From Shewanella canadensis (GTDB lineage: Bacteria; Pseudomonadota; Gammaproteobacteria; Enterobacterales; Shewanellaceae), in assembly GCF_003966225.1 (NCBI RefSeq), contig NZ_RXNU01000003.1, forward strand, positions 62,001 through 126,000: DNA of 64,000 nucleotides, in the 5' to 3' direction. Shown here one piece after another: positions 10,426 through 21,300 of this stretch. Under the pieces are notes generated by a model. That model had not been told where the DNA came from and ran no database searches. It saw only the letters and a list, made by a program, of their open reading frames with translations. The translations under genes and the position numbers were made by a program. The first letter of the stretch is position 1. Each line of letters begins with the position of its first letter.

Positions 10426-10738
10426 TAAGAGCGGCTTCAGCCGCGAAGCTGTTGAGGCTCAATTATTTGTTGAAGTAGATTTTAGCACTATGTAGGAGCG
10501 GTTTTAGTCGCGAAGCTGTTGAGGCCCTATTATTTGTTGAAGTAGGTTTCAGCCCTATGTAGGAATGGCTTCAGCCGCGAAGATGTTGAGGCCCTATTAT
10601 TTGTTGAAGTAGGTTTCAGTCCTACGTAGGAATGGCTTCAGCCGCGAAGCTGTTGAGGCCCTATTATTTGTTGAAGTAGGTTTCAGCCCTATGTAGGAGC
10701 GGTTTTAGTCACGAAGCTGTTGTGGTTCAATTATTTAT
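10426..10738. repeat. Tandem array of a 67-bp repeat carrying a REP-like palindrome
   Basis: Units begin at 10426, 10493, 10560, 10627 and 10694, exactly 67 bp apart: four complete copies and a fifth truncated one of about 45 bp. Each starts TAGGAGCGG(C/T)TT(C/T)AG(C/T)CGCGAAG, a REP-type palindrome (GCGGCTTCAGCCGC in its best form), followed by TGTTGAGGCCCTATTATTTG and TTGAAGTAGGTTTCAGCC. The copies differ by a few substitutions each. The array fills the gap between the topA terminator and the terminator of the next, convergent gene. Confidence 0.9.
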
Positions 10739-10743
10739 GGCAC

Positions 10744-10770
10744 AAAAAAACCAGCATAAATGCTGGTTTT
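10744..10770 (-). terminator. Terminator of the 10789-11562 gene
   Basis: AAAAAAACCAGCA-TAAA-TGCTGGTTTT on the + strand gives, on the minus strand, a hairpin followed by seven T. It lies 19 bp beyond the stop codon of the minus-strand gene. Confidence 0.85.
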
Positions 10771-10788
10771 AAATGAAGGTTTACAGGC

Positions 10789-11562
10789 TTACCACTTCTT
10801 CTTCGGTTGAAACAGGACATCGATATCCTCTTCATCCCTCTCCTGCTTGATTACTGGACTCGCTTCTTTCTGGGCACCCATAATTTCATCTAACATGGCT
10901 TTCGCTTCATCGACCTTACGGGCAATGAAAGGATCGTTTGGAGTTTGAGCCTTGATTGCATGTAGCGTTGAAAGCGCTTTGGTTACCATCTGTTTTGCTG
11001 AGCCGTACTGCTTCATAAAGCAGGCTGCTCTGCTCCTGGATAGCATAGAGTCGACATTGATCCTTAATTGAAGGCTATCGATGCGCCCCTCCTCTTCAGA
11101 AAAAACCGCGGGCTCAACTTTTCCCTTATTATGCTCGGCTCTCAGTATCGCTTTGAGCTTTTTAAGCACCTGAACCAGAGTCAGGATCTGTTTATCGTTA
11201 TCGGGTAGGCGAAAACCTTCAATCGGAGGCGAAGTTTTGGGGTTGGATTGAAGGGTATCAATTTGAGCCTTGATATCGATGGCCCGGCGTTGATAATCTC
11301 CTGCCTGATTGGCAGCATTTTTAACGGCCAAGCCTAATGCATCCTGGACACGCTTATATAACACCAGAACAATTTGAGAAGAGCAGGGGAACATGCCAGT
11401 GTGAGACAAAACCTCTTCAGTTTCGTCAATTATAGCTCGCTGCCGTGCCAGCTCGGTTCTCCGCTCGGCTTCAGCACGTTCTTTCTGCTGCTGTATGATA
11501 TTAATTCCGATAACGAGTAATAATAGCGCACCGATAAGGATCAGAACCAAAGTAAATATCAT
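10789..11562 (-). CDS. Hypothetical membrane-anchored coiled-coil protein
   Basis: I do not recognise a functional family. The 257-residue protein has one N-terminal membrane helix (about residues 3-24) followed at once by a charged, Gln/Glu/Arg-rich helix (QQQKERAEAERR), which suggests a cytoplasmic coiled coil. The middle and C-terminal parts are helical and could form a TPR-like bundle. The C-terminus is acidic then basic (DEEDIDVLFQPKKKW). It has its own terminator and is divergent from cysB. A structural or scaffolding role at the inner membrane is a guess only. Confidence 0.7.
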   Translation of the reverse strand: MIFTLVLILIGALLLLVIGINIIQQQKERAEAERRTELARQRAIIDETEEVLSHTGMFPCSSQIVLVLYKRVQDALGLAVKNAANQAGDYQRRAIDIKAQIDTLQSNPKTSPPIEGFRLPDNDKQILTLVQVLKKLKAILRAEHNKGKVEPAVFSEEEGRIDSLQLRINVDSMLSRSRAACFMKQYGSAKQMVTKALSTLHAIKAQTPNDPFIARKVDEAKAMLDEIMGAQKEASPVIKQERDEEDIDVLFQPKKKW

Positions 11563-11714
11563 AGGTCTACCGTTAATTATGCAATTCTGTTAATGCTACT
11601 ATAAATCAACACACTAGCATAGCTATCTTAGCTCATGAATTGACTAATGTCGTGTGATTGACTTTAACACTATGTTATATTCCATATTGATTTAATTTTT
11701 ACGTTGTACTATAA

Positions 11715-12761
<1,047 letters not shown>

Positions 12762-12784
12762 TCGGATTTGAATCTGTAGCTGTA

Positions 12785-12822
12785 AAAACAGAAAACTCGC
12801 CAATGGGCGAGTTTTCTGTTTT
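12785..12822. terminator. Bidirectional terminator between cysB and sdaA
   Basis: A perfect 17-bp stem (12785-12801 and 12806-12822) with a 4-nt loop contains ACTCGCC/GGCGAGT and is flanked by A- and T-tracts. It separates the convergent cysB and sdaA genes. Confidence 0.92.
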
Positions 12823-12860
12823 AGCTGATATGATCAATTCGCTTAGCTAAAGCCGTGGCA

Positions 12861-14237
12861 TTAACATTCTACGATATTTACTGCTAACCCACCCTTTGCC
12901 GTTTCCTTGTACTTGCTTCTCATGTCTTTACCTGTGTCCATCATGGTTTTTATGACTTTATCCAGCGAGACTTTATGATTTCCGTCACCGCGTAGTGCCA
13001 TTCTGGAGGCGTTGATCGCCTTTACAGCGCCCATGGCATTTCGTTCTATACAGGGGACTTGTACCAAGCCACCGACAGGATCACAAGTTAAGCCTAAGTT
13101 ATGCTCCATACCTATCTCAGCGGCATTTTCGACATGCTCGATAGTGCCACCCATAATCTCGGTCAGTGCTCCGGCGGCCATCGAGCAGGCGACGCCCACT
13201 TCACCTTGACAGCCGACTTCGGCACCGGAAATTGAGGCATTTTTCTTATAGAGAATACCGATTGCAGCAGCAGTTAACAGATAGCGGCAGCAGACTTCAA
13301 TATCGACCTCTTCGACAAAGGCATCGTAATAACACAGTACCGCAGGAATAATTCCGGCCGCCCCGTTTGTTGGAGCCGTCACGACTCTATCGCCCGCCGC
13401 ATTTTGCTCATTTACCGACAGCGCGAACAGATCCACCCAATCCAGAGCCGTCAAAGGATCGATATTACTCTTACTTTCAGCCTTTAACCTGCGATACATT
13501 GCAGGAGCACGGCGTCTTAATTTCAAGCCTCCGGGCAATATTCCCTCTTTTTGGTAACCACGCTCGACACAATTTTTCATTGTCTGCCAAATGTGCCAAA
13601 GCTGCTCTCTTACCTGACTCTCGGGGGCCACACTGAGCTCATTTGCCATCATGAGCGAAGAGATACTCAAACCATTTTCAGTGCATGCAGCCAGAAGTTC
13701 ACTGGCACTATTAAAATCGTAGGGTGCAGATTGAATTGGCGCCGCAGGAGAGGCATCTTGAGCCTTGATTTCATCTTCGTCTAAGATAAAGCCACCCCCT
13801 ACCGAATAATAGGTTCTCTCATAGATACACTTGCCTTTTGAGAGCGCAAATAGCGTCATGGCATTGGCGTGGGCGGGTAAGCTTTTACGTCTATGGTAGA
13901 TGACTCCGGCGTCACGGCTAAAAATGACGTTTGTTCCATTCGCCATCTTCAACTGTTCTGATTCGCTGACCTCTTTGAGTACCTTGTCTATGATATTGGT
14001 ATCGACGGTATCCGGGGCTTCGCCCATGAGTCCAAGGATCACCGCTTTGCCGGTGCCATGGCCTTTTCCTGTTTGGCCTAAAGAACCAAATAGTTCAGAT
14101 CTTAATTCATCGGTAGATTCAAGAAGTCCTTTTTTATCAAGATCATTAATAAAGATGTTGCCAGCCTTCATAGGGCCCACAGTATGAGAGCTCGATGGCC
14201 CTATGCCAATCTTGAACATGTCGAAAACGCTTATCAT
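12861..14237 (-). CDS. sdaA: L-serine ammonia-lyase, iron-sulfur dependent
   Basis: This enzyme deaminates L-serine to pyruvate and ammonia with a [4Fe-4S] cluster. It is the single-chain type, with the beta domain first ([22 protein letters not shown]) and the alpha domain after. Conserved cysteines lie in [23 protein letters not shown] and LTCDPVGG. I prefer the ATG at 14237 (458 aa) to the earlier start at 14273, which adds 12 non-conserved residues. The protein ends NIVEC: the last residue, Cys458, matches the C-terminal cysteine that enters the active site in the Legionella enzyme. Confidence 0.95.
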   Translation of the reverse strand: MISVFDMFKIGIGPSSSHTVGPMKAGNIFINDLDKKGLLESTDELRSELFGSLGQTGKGHGTGKAVILGLMGEAPDTVDTNIIDKVLKEVSESEQLKMANGTNVIFSRDAGVIYHRRKSLPAHANAMTLFALSKGKCIYERTYYSVGGGFILDEDEIKAQDASPAAPIQSAPYDFNSASELLAACTENGLSISSLMMANELSVAPESQVREQLWHIWQTMKNCVERGYQKEGILPGGLKLRRRAPAMYRRLKAESKSNIDPLTALDWVDLFALSVNEQNAAGDRVVTAPTNGAAGIIPAVLCYYDAFVEEVDIEVCCRYLLTAAAIGILYKKNASISGAEVGCQGEVGVACSMAAGALTEIMGGTIEHVENAAEIGMEHNLGLTCDPVGGLVQVPCIERNAMGAVKAINASRMALRGDGNHKVSLDKVIKTMMDTGKDMRSKYKETAKGGLAVNIVEC

Positions 14238-14559
14238 GATGAAACCCTGTTTGTTATTGTTCTGCCCACACACTTCATATTAGATTAAATTTCCCTTTGT
14301 TATTAAAAATAGGTTTAAAATTCAGGGGAAATGGCTGCGGTATGATAATCTAATCTGCTTTGTGGCTGTTATATCTGAAAGTATCCCATACTTTTCTTCA
14401 TGGCTTATCATGAGATTTTTTAATTAGCGCTTTCAGATTAGTTAAGCTAGGGCTAGGGTTCGGGTTACTCAAAAAGATTTAGCCACCTTTTGTTTTTTTC
14501 TGCAAAAAAACCATCAATTTTTTGGCTGGTTCTATTTTTCGTAATGTTAGGGAGTCTGT
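14238..14559. other. Divergent promoter region sdaA/nagZ
   Basis: This AT-rich region of about 320 bp has no gene. A G-rich run of short repeats (GCTAGGGCTAGGGTTCGGGTT, about 14445-14466) and an imperfect hairpin near 14505-14533 ending close to nagZ are the only structures I see. Confidence 0.4.
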
Positions 14560-15573
14560 GTGAGTTATTTAATGCTTGATCTATTATCGACCCAAGCGTC
14601 AGAGGAGGAACTGTCACAGCTTCAGCACCCTATGGTCGGTGGCGTGATTTTATTTAGTCGAAACTACAGTGATAGAGCACAGCTTATCGACTTGATTAAG
14701 CAAGTGCGTTCCGTACGGCCTGATATTCTCATCGCCGTCGATCATGAAGGTGGCAGGGTACAAAGATTTAGAGACGGTTTTACCGGTATTCCAGCGATGG
14801 GGGATATATTGCCCTATGCCGATGGCGACAAGATGTTGGCCAAATCCTGGGCGGTAGAGCTCGGCTACCTTATGGCGATTGAACTCCTTGCCTGTGATAT
14901 CGATTTAAGTTTTGCGCCAGTATTAGATTTGAATGGCATAAGCAAGGTCATAGGGAAAAGAGCATTTGGTAGCGAGCCGGATGTGGTTATCGCGTTGGCC
15001 GGTAGTTTTATCGATGGTATGGAGCAGGCTGGCATGGCGGCAGTCGGTAAACATTTCCCTGGTCATGGTAGCGTTGAAGCTGACTCTCATTTCAATCAAG
15101 CGGTGGATAACCGCACCAAGCAGCAGATTATCGAATCAGATATGCTGCCTTTTAAACAGCTTATTGGTCAGGAAAAGCTACATGGAGTGATGCCAGCTCA
15201 TGTTATCTATCCTAATATAGATCCTAATCCTGCAGGTTTTTCCAGATATTGGTTGAAGCAGGTGTTGAGAAATGAGCTTGAATTTAAAGGTGTCATCTTT
15301 TCTGATGATCTTGGTATGGAAGGGGCTGGTGTCGTTGGGGGCTATAAAGCGCGTGCTCAAGCGGCGCTTGATGCAGGGTGTGATATGATTTTACTTTGTA
15401 ATGATGCAGCCGGTGCGACCGAAGTATTAAACGAGTTAGTGTGGCCTGAAACACTTCCTGAACGGCCTGCGAGCTTATTAAAACCCAGATTACATGTCGT
15501 TACCAAGGCGTTAGAGGATGATGCTCGATGGGCAAGAGCAAAAGAGATTGCCGGAAAGTTTCCAAGTAATTAA
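14560..15573 (+). CDS. nagZ: Beta-N-acetylhexosaminidase
   Basis: NagZ is a cytosolic family-3 glycoside hydrolase that removes N-acetylglucosamine from recycled 1,6-anhydromuropeptides and so feeds cell-wall recycling and AmpC control. The 337 residues carry the family signature KHFPGHG (164-170) with the mobile catalytic His/Asp loop, and the nucleophile Asp249 in FSDDLGM. The GTG start at 14560 is supported by AGGGAG 6-8 nt upstream. The downstream YcfP-type gene follows after 92 bp, the same order as the nagZ-ycfP pair of E. coli. Confidence 0.95.
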   Translation: MSYLMLDLLSTQASEEELSQLQHPMVGGVILFSRNYSDRAQLIDLIKQVRSVRPDILIAVDHEGGRVQRFRDGFTGIPAMGDILPYADGDKMLAKSWAVELGYLMAIELLACDIDLSFAPVLDLNGISKVIGKRAFGSEPDVVIALAGSFIDGMEQAGMAAVGKHFPGHGSVEADSHFNQAVDNRTKQQIIESDMLPFKQLIGQEKLHGVMPAHVIYPNIDPNPAGFSRYWLKQVLRNELEFKGVIFSDDLGMEGAGVVGGYKARAQAALDAGCDMILLCNDAAGATEVLNELVWPETLPERPASLLKPRLHVVTKALEDDARWARAKEIAGKFPSN

Positions 15574-15665
15574 AATTTACAAACAATAAAAAATTGATGT
15601 TGCTCAATATTCAACTTCAATAAATTAGATAACTTAATGTTCTGATATTTTTTATAGGTGGCGAA

Positions 15666-16205
15666 ATGATCCTCTATTTACATGGTTTTGATGCAACGAG
15701 TCCCGGTAACCATGAAAAAATGCGTCAATTGCAGTTTATTGACAAAGATGTACGTTTAGTCAGTTACAGTACCTTACATCCTAAACACGACATGCAACAC
15801 CTGCTTAATGAAGTGAGCAGGCAACTGCAGCAGTCTGATGATTCAGACCCTATCATCATAGGTGTTGGTCTGGGAGCTTATTGGGCTGAACGTATCGGTT
15901 TTTTAAATGGTATCCGTTCGGTGCTCATTAATCCGAATTTGAACCCTCAAGATAATATGGTCGGCAGAATCGATAGACCCGAAGAGTACTCCGATATTGC
16001 CGGGAAATGTGTGTCTGAATTCAGGGGGAAAAACCAAGGGAAAGCTTTGGTGATCCTTTCTCGTAAGGATCAAGTTAATGACAACCAAAGTGTGAGCGAG
16101 CAGCTTGGCGGATTTTACCAAATTTGTTGGGATGAAGAGCAGCCTCATAAATTTCCGGTATTAGCGAGCCACCTTCCTCAGATAAACTCCTTTAAGCAAG
16201 TTTAA
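15666..16205 (+). CDS. ycfP: YcfP-type alpha/beta-fold hydrolase (UPF0227)
   Basis: A small predicted esterase of 179 aa matching E. coli YcfP across its length. Shared stretches include [45 protein letters not shown] and WDEEQPHKF. The usual GxSxG nucleophile elbow reads GVGLG, as in YcfP itself, so catalysis by a classical serine triad is doubtful and the function is unknown. AGGTGG precedes the ATG. Its position behind nagZ is conserved and may point to an envelope-recycling role, but that is inference. Confidence 0.88.
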   Translation: MILYLHGFDATSPGNHEKMRQLQFIDKDVRLVSYSTLHPKHDMQHLLNEVSRQLQQSDDSDPIIIGVGLGAYWAERIGFLNGIRSVLINPNLNPQDNMVGRIDRPEEYSDIAGKCVSEFRGKNQGKALVILSRKDQVNDNQSVSEQLGGFYQICWDEEQPHKFPVLASHLPQINSFKQV

Positions 16206-16214
16206 TTGTCTCGG

Positions 16215-16245
16215 GTACTACACTGCAATTACAGCGGTGTAGTAC
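16215..16245 (+). terminator. Hairpin after the ycfP-type gene
   Basis: GTACTACAC and GTGTAGTAC (16215-16223 and 16237-16245) form a 9-bp stem, with a smaller CTG/CAG stem inside the loop. There is no real T-run, so it could be a weak terminator or an mRNA-stabilising hairpin. Confidence 0.5.
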
Positions 16246-16539
16246 TGTTAAGGCTTTATCGTATAGGGCTACGCCGATTGGTATTATCCGACCTTAAAAT
16301 CCCACTTTTTATGAAAAGCCCCGTTGACTTTCTATCTTTGCGTTAAATTCTCCGTTCGCACCTTTCTCTTCCTGAGAACAACCTAAACTCTCACTAATCG
16401 CTTCATGATACCTAACTGGTACTACAGTATAAGATACTGTTTTTGTCGGCATATTTACCATCAAAAAGATAAATGGCGTTGGTTTTTAGCTTAAATAACT
16501 GTTCGTTGCTTGCATCTTGATATTGGCAGTGTAAAGTGG

Positions 16540-16659
16540 CCTTCAAAGTTCTGGTGTGATACAAGTTGATACATAATGAATTTGTTTTCTCCCAGGCCTA
16601 ACCAGTTTGCGTATGTCGCCCGATGCAGCTAACAAACTCTTAGTTAGCTGTTTTTTTTT
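16540..16659 (+). ncRNA. Candidate small RNA ending at an orphan intrinsic terminator
   Basis: No gene lies between the ycfP-type gene and 16660, yet a perfect terminator closes this stretch: CAGCTAAC (16626-16633), a 9-nt loop, GTTAGCTG (16643-16650), then nine T. The nearest upstream gene already has its own hairpin 380 bp earlier. Weak promoter-like hexamers occur (CATAAT near 16571; TAAAGT near 16532), so a transcript of roughly 75-120 nt is possible. The start is not defined and I do not recognise a known sRNA family. Confidence 0.3.
16626..16659 (+). terminator. Perfect intrinsic terminator without an adjacent gene
   Basis: An 8-bp perfect stem, a 9-nt loop and a run of nine T. It points rightward and lies four bases before the MITE at 16663. 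Confidence 0.88.
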
Positions 16660-16662
16660 GCG

Positions 16663-16932
16663 TAATACCAATTGCGTTAAGTACCTGACCATTCAGCGAG
16701 AATTCAAAGCTCTGTAGGCAAGTAGGATGATTGAAGCTAATAGTTATTCTATATCGAAAGCATCCAGTGCAGCATAAAGGGCTTTGAAGCTCGCACTACG
16801 TGAGTCCCTCAGGCTTCCCACTTCTGCTTTGCATTGACTTAAAAGGGAATAACCATTTCTTCATCAATGCGCCTTGAATTGAAAAACCTGAGGGGCTCTG
16901 AAGTGGTTAATTATTTAATGCAATTGGTATAA
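16663..16932. mobile_element. MITE-like element of about 270 bp with AATACCAATTGC ends
   Basis: The left end TAATACCAATTGCGTTAA (16663-16680) and the right end TTAATGCAATTGGTATAA (16915-16932) are inverted copies with two mismatches over 18 bp. The interior has no open reading frame of note, but includes AGTTATTCT near the left and GGGAATAACCATTTC near the right, a second imperfect inverted pair. This fits a non-autonomous transposable element. The right end lies 59 bp before the acyP start, so the element may supply or displace that gene's promoter. Confidence 0.7.
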
Positions 16933-16991
16933 ATTTTGCCCATTGCTCAGCTTTGCGTTATCTTCAAAAGAGTGGATATGAGGATACCAAG

Positions 16992-17267
16992 ATGAAAAGA
17001 GTACTGATCAATGTAAATGGCAAGGTACAAGGGGTATGTTTCAGACGATTTGCGTTATCTAAAGCTCAAGAGTTGGGTTTGACTGGCTATGTGTCTAATA
17101 TCGAGGACGGTTCGGTTAATATTCTCGCTCAAGGGGCATTTCCGTCCGTAGACTCTCTAATCGATTGGTGTCACATCGGTTCACCACAAGCTCAGGTCAC
17201 CAGAGTGCTTGTCGAAGAGGACGAGGCCGATGAGATCTACCTCGACTTTTCGATTGTACAATCTTAA
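16992..17267 (+). CDS. acyP: Acylphosphatase
   Basis: A small cytosolic enzyme hydrolysing carboxyl-phosphate bonds such as acetyl-phosphate. I start it at the ATG at 16992 (91 aa, MKRVLINVNGKVQGV), which has GAGGA upstream; a longer frame to 16953 adds non-conserved residues. The signature KVQGVCFRRF gives the phosphate-binding Arg18, and GYVSNIEDGSV gives the catalytic Asn36, both in place. It is convergent with csiV and stands alone. Confidence 0.93.
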   Translation: MKRVLINVNGKVQGVCFRRFALSKAQELGLTGYVSNIEDGSVNILAQGAFPSVDSLIDWCHIGSPQAQVTRVLVEEDEADEIYLDFSIVQS

Positions 17268-17309
17268 TTTTTAATTCCGGTAAGTTTACTATTTTTTACT
17301 AGAGCTACC

Positions 17310-17333
17310 CGCCTTTAGCATTTGCTAAAGGCG
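17310..17333. terminator. Strong hairpin between acyP and csiV
   Basis: CGCCTTTAGCA and TGCTAAAGGCG form an 11-bp perfect inverted repeat with a 2-nt centre. It lies between convergent genes, but lacks a clear T-run on either side, so it may be a weak or Rho-assisted terminator. Confidence 0.6.
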
Positions 17334-17398
17334 AGAACATTGACAAATTTACCAAGTATATCTCTATTCAAATCGCCTTTCTCTATGGGAAGACCCGC

Positions 17399-18346
17399 TC
17401 AATTAACGTCTATTGAAACGGCTTCGGAGACTCTGTCTATAGGCTGTTCCATTTTTCTTATCTGCAGGATCATCCCCATATTCGGGTGATCAAAATAATG
17501 TATTTCATCACTTCTCACTCTGCGGTTTTGTGTCATCGGAATCGCAAAAAGAAATGGAGTGGTGACTGACTCAAGGGTTTCGTTGAGGTGTGTATTATCC
17601 ATCATTATTCCCACCGTCTTAATGCCCTCTTTTCTGAGATTAAGTGCTGTCTCCACGTACAGGTAATGGTTCAGATAGATATTCAACGTACCATCAAGTT
17701 TCCACACGGGCTTAGGCGTATCATCGGACGGTGTTTCACCAAAAAAATCAAATTGAGGAATGAGGGATTCTGTTTGATGCGTCTGGACCGTTTGACCACT
17801 GAGTTCGTATCGTGATGCGTAATCCTGCCCCGAAAATAGTCGGACGGCCTTAGCTTTATGTCTTGGCAGCATAGATTGTTGCCATGTCATATGAAGCAGA
17901 CTTTTGTTGCCGCGCTCTCGGGATAGTTTATTGATAATTTCCTGAAATTGATTCTGGCTGTCAGAGAGTAATACCGCAGGTCCTCCGGGAACACCATATT
18001 GGGGCTCCGGGGCAAAGATACTACTCGGAATTTGCGACAGGTGATTCACCTGTGTCGATTTAAGTTGTTGATTACATTCGTCTGCATTTGTCGCCCAATC
18101 GCGTGACGAGCATCCTTCGAGACCAATACTTGCTCCTGTAATATTGGTGCTGAATAGGGGAGAGATCAGATCGACAGCCTTGTTGGTTTTGGTCAACCGA
18201 ACCTGTTGCGGCGCTTGCTCCTGTGGATCCGCATTGCTCCGTTCAAACAGGTAAACCTCTACCTCAAACCAACGCTCATCTTGGGCATAGGCTAGCTCAG
18301 TGAAAGAAAGAAAGCCCAATAGGACTAAAAGAGTTTGTCTTAACAC
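17399..18346 (-). CDS. csiV: CsiV-like periplasmic peptidoglycan-associated protein
   Basis: CsiV was described in Vibrio cholerae as a periplasmic protein that works with LpoA to activate the synthase PBP1A; there too it is next to mfd. The protein has a cleavable signal peptide (cut after AYA) followed by ERWFEVEVYLFERS, and a conserved C-terminal HYFDHPNMGMILQIRK. I choose the GTG at 18346 (315 aa), which has GGAG six bases upstream and begins one base after the mfd stop. A TTG at 18358 is the longer alternative. The context implies co-transcription with mfd. Assignment rests on family resemblance and synteny. Confidence 0.82.
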   Translation of the reverse strand: MLRQTLLVLLGFLSFTELAYAQDERWFEVEVYLFERSNADPQEQAPQQVRLTKTNKAVDLISPLFSTNITGASIGLEGCSSRDWATNADECNQQLKSTQVNHLSQIPSSIFAPEPQYGVPGGPAVLLSDSQNQFQEIINKLSRERGNKSLLHMTWQQSMLPRHKAKAVRLFSGQDYASRYELSGQTVQTHQTESLIPQFDFFGETPSDDTPKPVWKLDGTLNIYLNHYLYVETALNLRKEGIKTVGIMMDNTHLNETLESVTTPFLFAIPMTQNRRVRSDEIHYFDHPNMGMILQIRKMEQPIDRVSEAVSIDVN

Positions 18347-18347
18347 A

Positions 18348-21300
18348 TTATTCTCCAAGACGGTGTTGTGATAATTGCCCTAGTAACAACTTGACCAGGG
18401 CTAGCCTGTCAGAGTATGACTCTGCAGGGATGATGAATTTTAACTTACTCGGGCCATCCATTCGATAGTTTTGTGGTTGGCTCTGGAGTAATCCGATGAT
18501 AAAACCAGGATCGACCTTATGATCATCGTTGAACTCCAGACTTCCGCCCTTAGCATGCATCTCGAGCTTTTTAATGCCTAGTGCCGTAGCTTGATGTTTA
18601 TAAAGGGTTAACTCCATCAAGTTCTTGGTGGGATCTGGGAGTAAACCGAAACGGTCGATCAATTCCACTCTTAGTTCGTCCAGCGCCTGCTCAGTTTCAC
18701 AGTTTGCTATCCTCTTGTAGAGCGATAGCCTGATGTTGACATCGTGAACGAAATCATCGGGAAGCAGGGCGGGAATACGAAGCTCGATTTCACATTGGTG
18801 CCTTAGCATCTGATCGAGTGAGGGTTCTTTCCCCTCTTTGAGTGACTTCACTGCGTCCTCGAGCATCTCCATATAGAGAGTGAAGCCAATTTTCGAAATA
18901 TGGCCGCTCTGTTCATCACCTAACAGTTCGCCAGCCCCACGGATCTCCAGATCTTGAGTGGCCAATAAAAATCCGGCTCCCAGGTCTTCTAATGCGCCAA
19001 TCGCCTCAAGCCGCTTGACTGAATCTTTTGTCATGCGCTTAGGGTGGGGCGTCATCAGGTAGGCATAGGCCTGGTGATGTGAGCGTCCCACACGCCCCCT
19101 GAGTTGATGCAGTTGCGCCAGACCAAACTTATCAGCACGTTCGATGATAATGGTGTTCGCAGAGGGGACATCGATGCCCGTTTCGATAATGGTAGTACAG
19201 ACTAAAACATTAAATTTTTGATGGTAGAAGTCGGACATCACTTTTTCAAGTTCACGCTCACGCATCTGACCATGAGCCGTGACAACACGCGCCTCAGGAA
19301 GCAACTCGCTTAACTCACTGGCACGCTTTTCGATTGACTCGACATTGTTATGCAAGAAGTAAACTTGTCCACCACGTAAGATCTCGCGTTGCAGAGCCTC
19401 TATCACGGTCGTATCGTCATACTCCCTTATGAAGGTTTTTACCGATAACCGCTTCGCCGGAGGCGTTGCGATAATTGACAGATCCCGCATCCCGGACATT
19501 GCCATATTGAGTGTTCTTGGGATCGGAGTCGCAGTCAGGGTTAAGATATCGACATTGGCTCTTAAGGCTTTGATTTTCTCCTTCTGTCTTACGCCAAATC
19601 GATGTTCCTCATCGATCACCAATAATCCCAGATTTTCGAATTTAGCATCGGACTGGAGTAACTTATGGGTGCCAATAACAATGTCGACTTTCCCATTGGC
19701 TAACTCCTCCATAACATGTTTTTGCTCTTTAGCCGTTTTGAAACGCGACATGACCTCTATCTTTACCGGCCAATCGGCAAACCTGTCTTTGAAATTTTCG
19801 TAGTGTTGTTGAGCCAGCAGCGTCGTCGGCACTAATATGGCGACCTGTTTGCCGTCATTGACCGCGACAAAAGCCGCGCGCATTGCCACTTCAGTCTTTC
19901 CGAAACCTACATCACCACATACGAGTCTATCCATGGCTATCGGGGAGCACATATCGGTCATGACAGCGTTAATTGACGTTTCCTGATCGACGGTTTCCTC
20001 GAAGGGAAAACTATTAGCAAATTGCGCATATTCCTCTTCGATGACCTTGCAAGCATCTCCGGGTCTTGCCTGTCGTGTGGCATAGACATCGAGTAACTCT
20101 GCGGCGACATCACGGATCTTCTCGACCGCTTTTCTCTTCGCCTTTGCCCAGGTCTCGTTGCCGAGTTTATTGAGGTTCGCCTCTTCATCGGGCCCTACGC
20201 TATAGCGGCTGATAAGGTGAAGAGATGAGACGGGGACATAGAGCTTATCACCACCGGAATACTCTAACATCAGGTACTCGGCGATTAAGCCACCGGTATC
20301 TAAGGTTTCGAGTCCCTTATATCTGGCGACACCGTGATCCAGATGAACGATGGGTTGACCCACTTTTAACTCGGCCAGGTTTTTGACCAGAGCGTCACTG
20401 CTGATCTGCCTTTGCTTGTCCCGGCGTCGCTTTTGCGAAATCTTGTGTCCGAAGAGCTCAGTTTCACAGATGAGACTGAATTTTGCCCCACGTGATTTTT
20501 CGACAATACACCCCTTAGATAGGGGAGATACGATCAAGCCAAGCTTAGCGTTTGAAAGGACAAAGTCATCGAAATGGGCGAATAATTTGGGCTTTATGTC
20601 GATTTTACTCAGCAGCTCAAACAAGGCTTCACGTCTGCCCTCTGATTCGGCGCTGAAGAGTATATTGCCTGCTCCCTCGCTAAATTCTTGCAGTAAACTC
20701 AGTGGCTGCTTGAGTTTGTGGTTAGCAGTCACATCAGGTAAAACCTCGAGTTTTGCCTGATGACCTGACTCCTGAGCATCACCGACTTTAAGCAGTGTTC
20801 TGGGGTGTTGCTTAAATTCCGAGAAAATCTGCTCAGTGAGTAGATAGAGTTCTTTTGGAGATAATAATGGTCGCAGTGGATCGACTCGCCTATTCTCATA
20901 GCGGATCTCGATCTCCGCCAGGTGCGCTTTTACAGCCTGCTCCAGATCGCCAATGTTTACCAGTTGTGCATCACCGGGAAGGTAATCAAATAAGCTGGCT
21001 GTATCGTCGAAGAAAAGGGGCAGGTAGTTTTCTATTCCTGCGGGGAGCAGTTTTCTACTGACCATCTGATAGACAGATTCGGGCTCTTTAACCAGAGCCT
21101 CAAATCGACGGCGGTATCTTTGTCTGAACCCCTCTATCGCCGCATCGTTGGTTGGGAACTCTTTTGCGGGCAGCAAGCGTACGGAATCTATGGTGCCACT
21201 GGAGCGCTGAGTCTCAGGATCAAAATAGCGAATCGACTCTACCTCGTCGTCAAACAGCTCTATGCGGTAGGGCTGAGTCGATCCCATAGGGAAGAGGTCG

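Noticed and set aside
15666..16205. Broken esterase because GxSxG is missing in the ycfP-type gene
   Set aside because: E. coli YcfP has the same GVGLG sequence, so this is a family trait and not decay.
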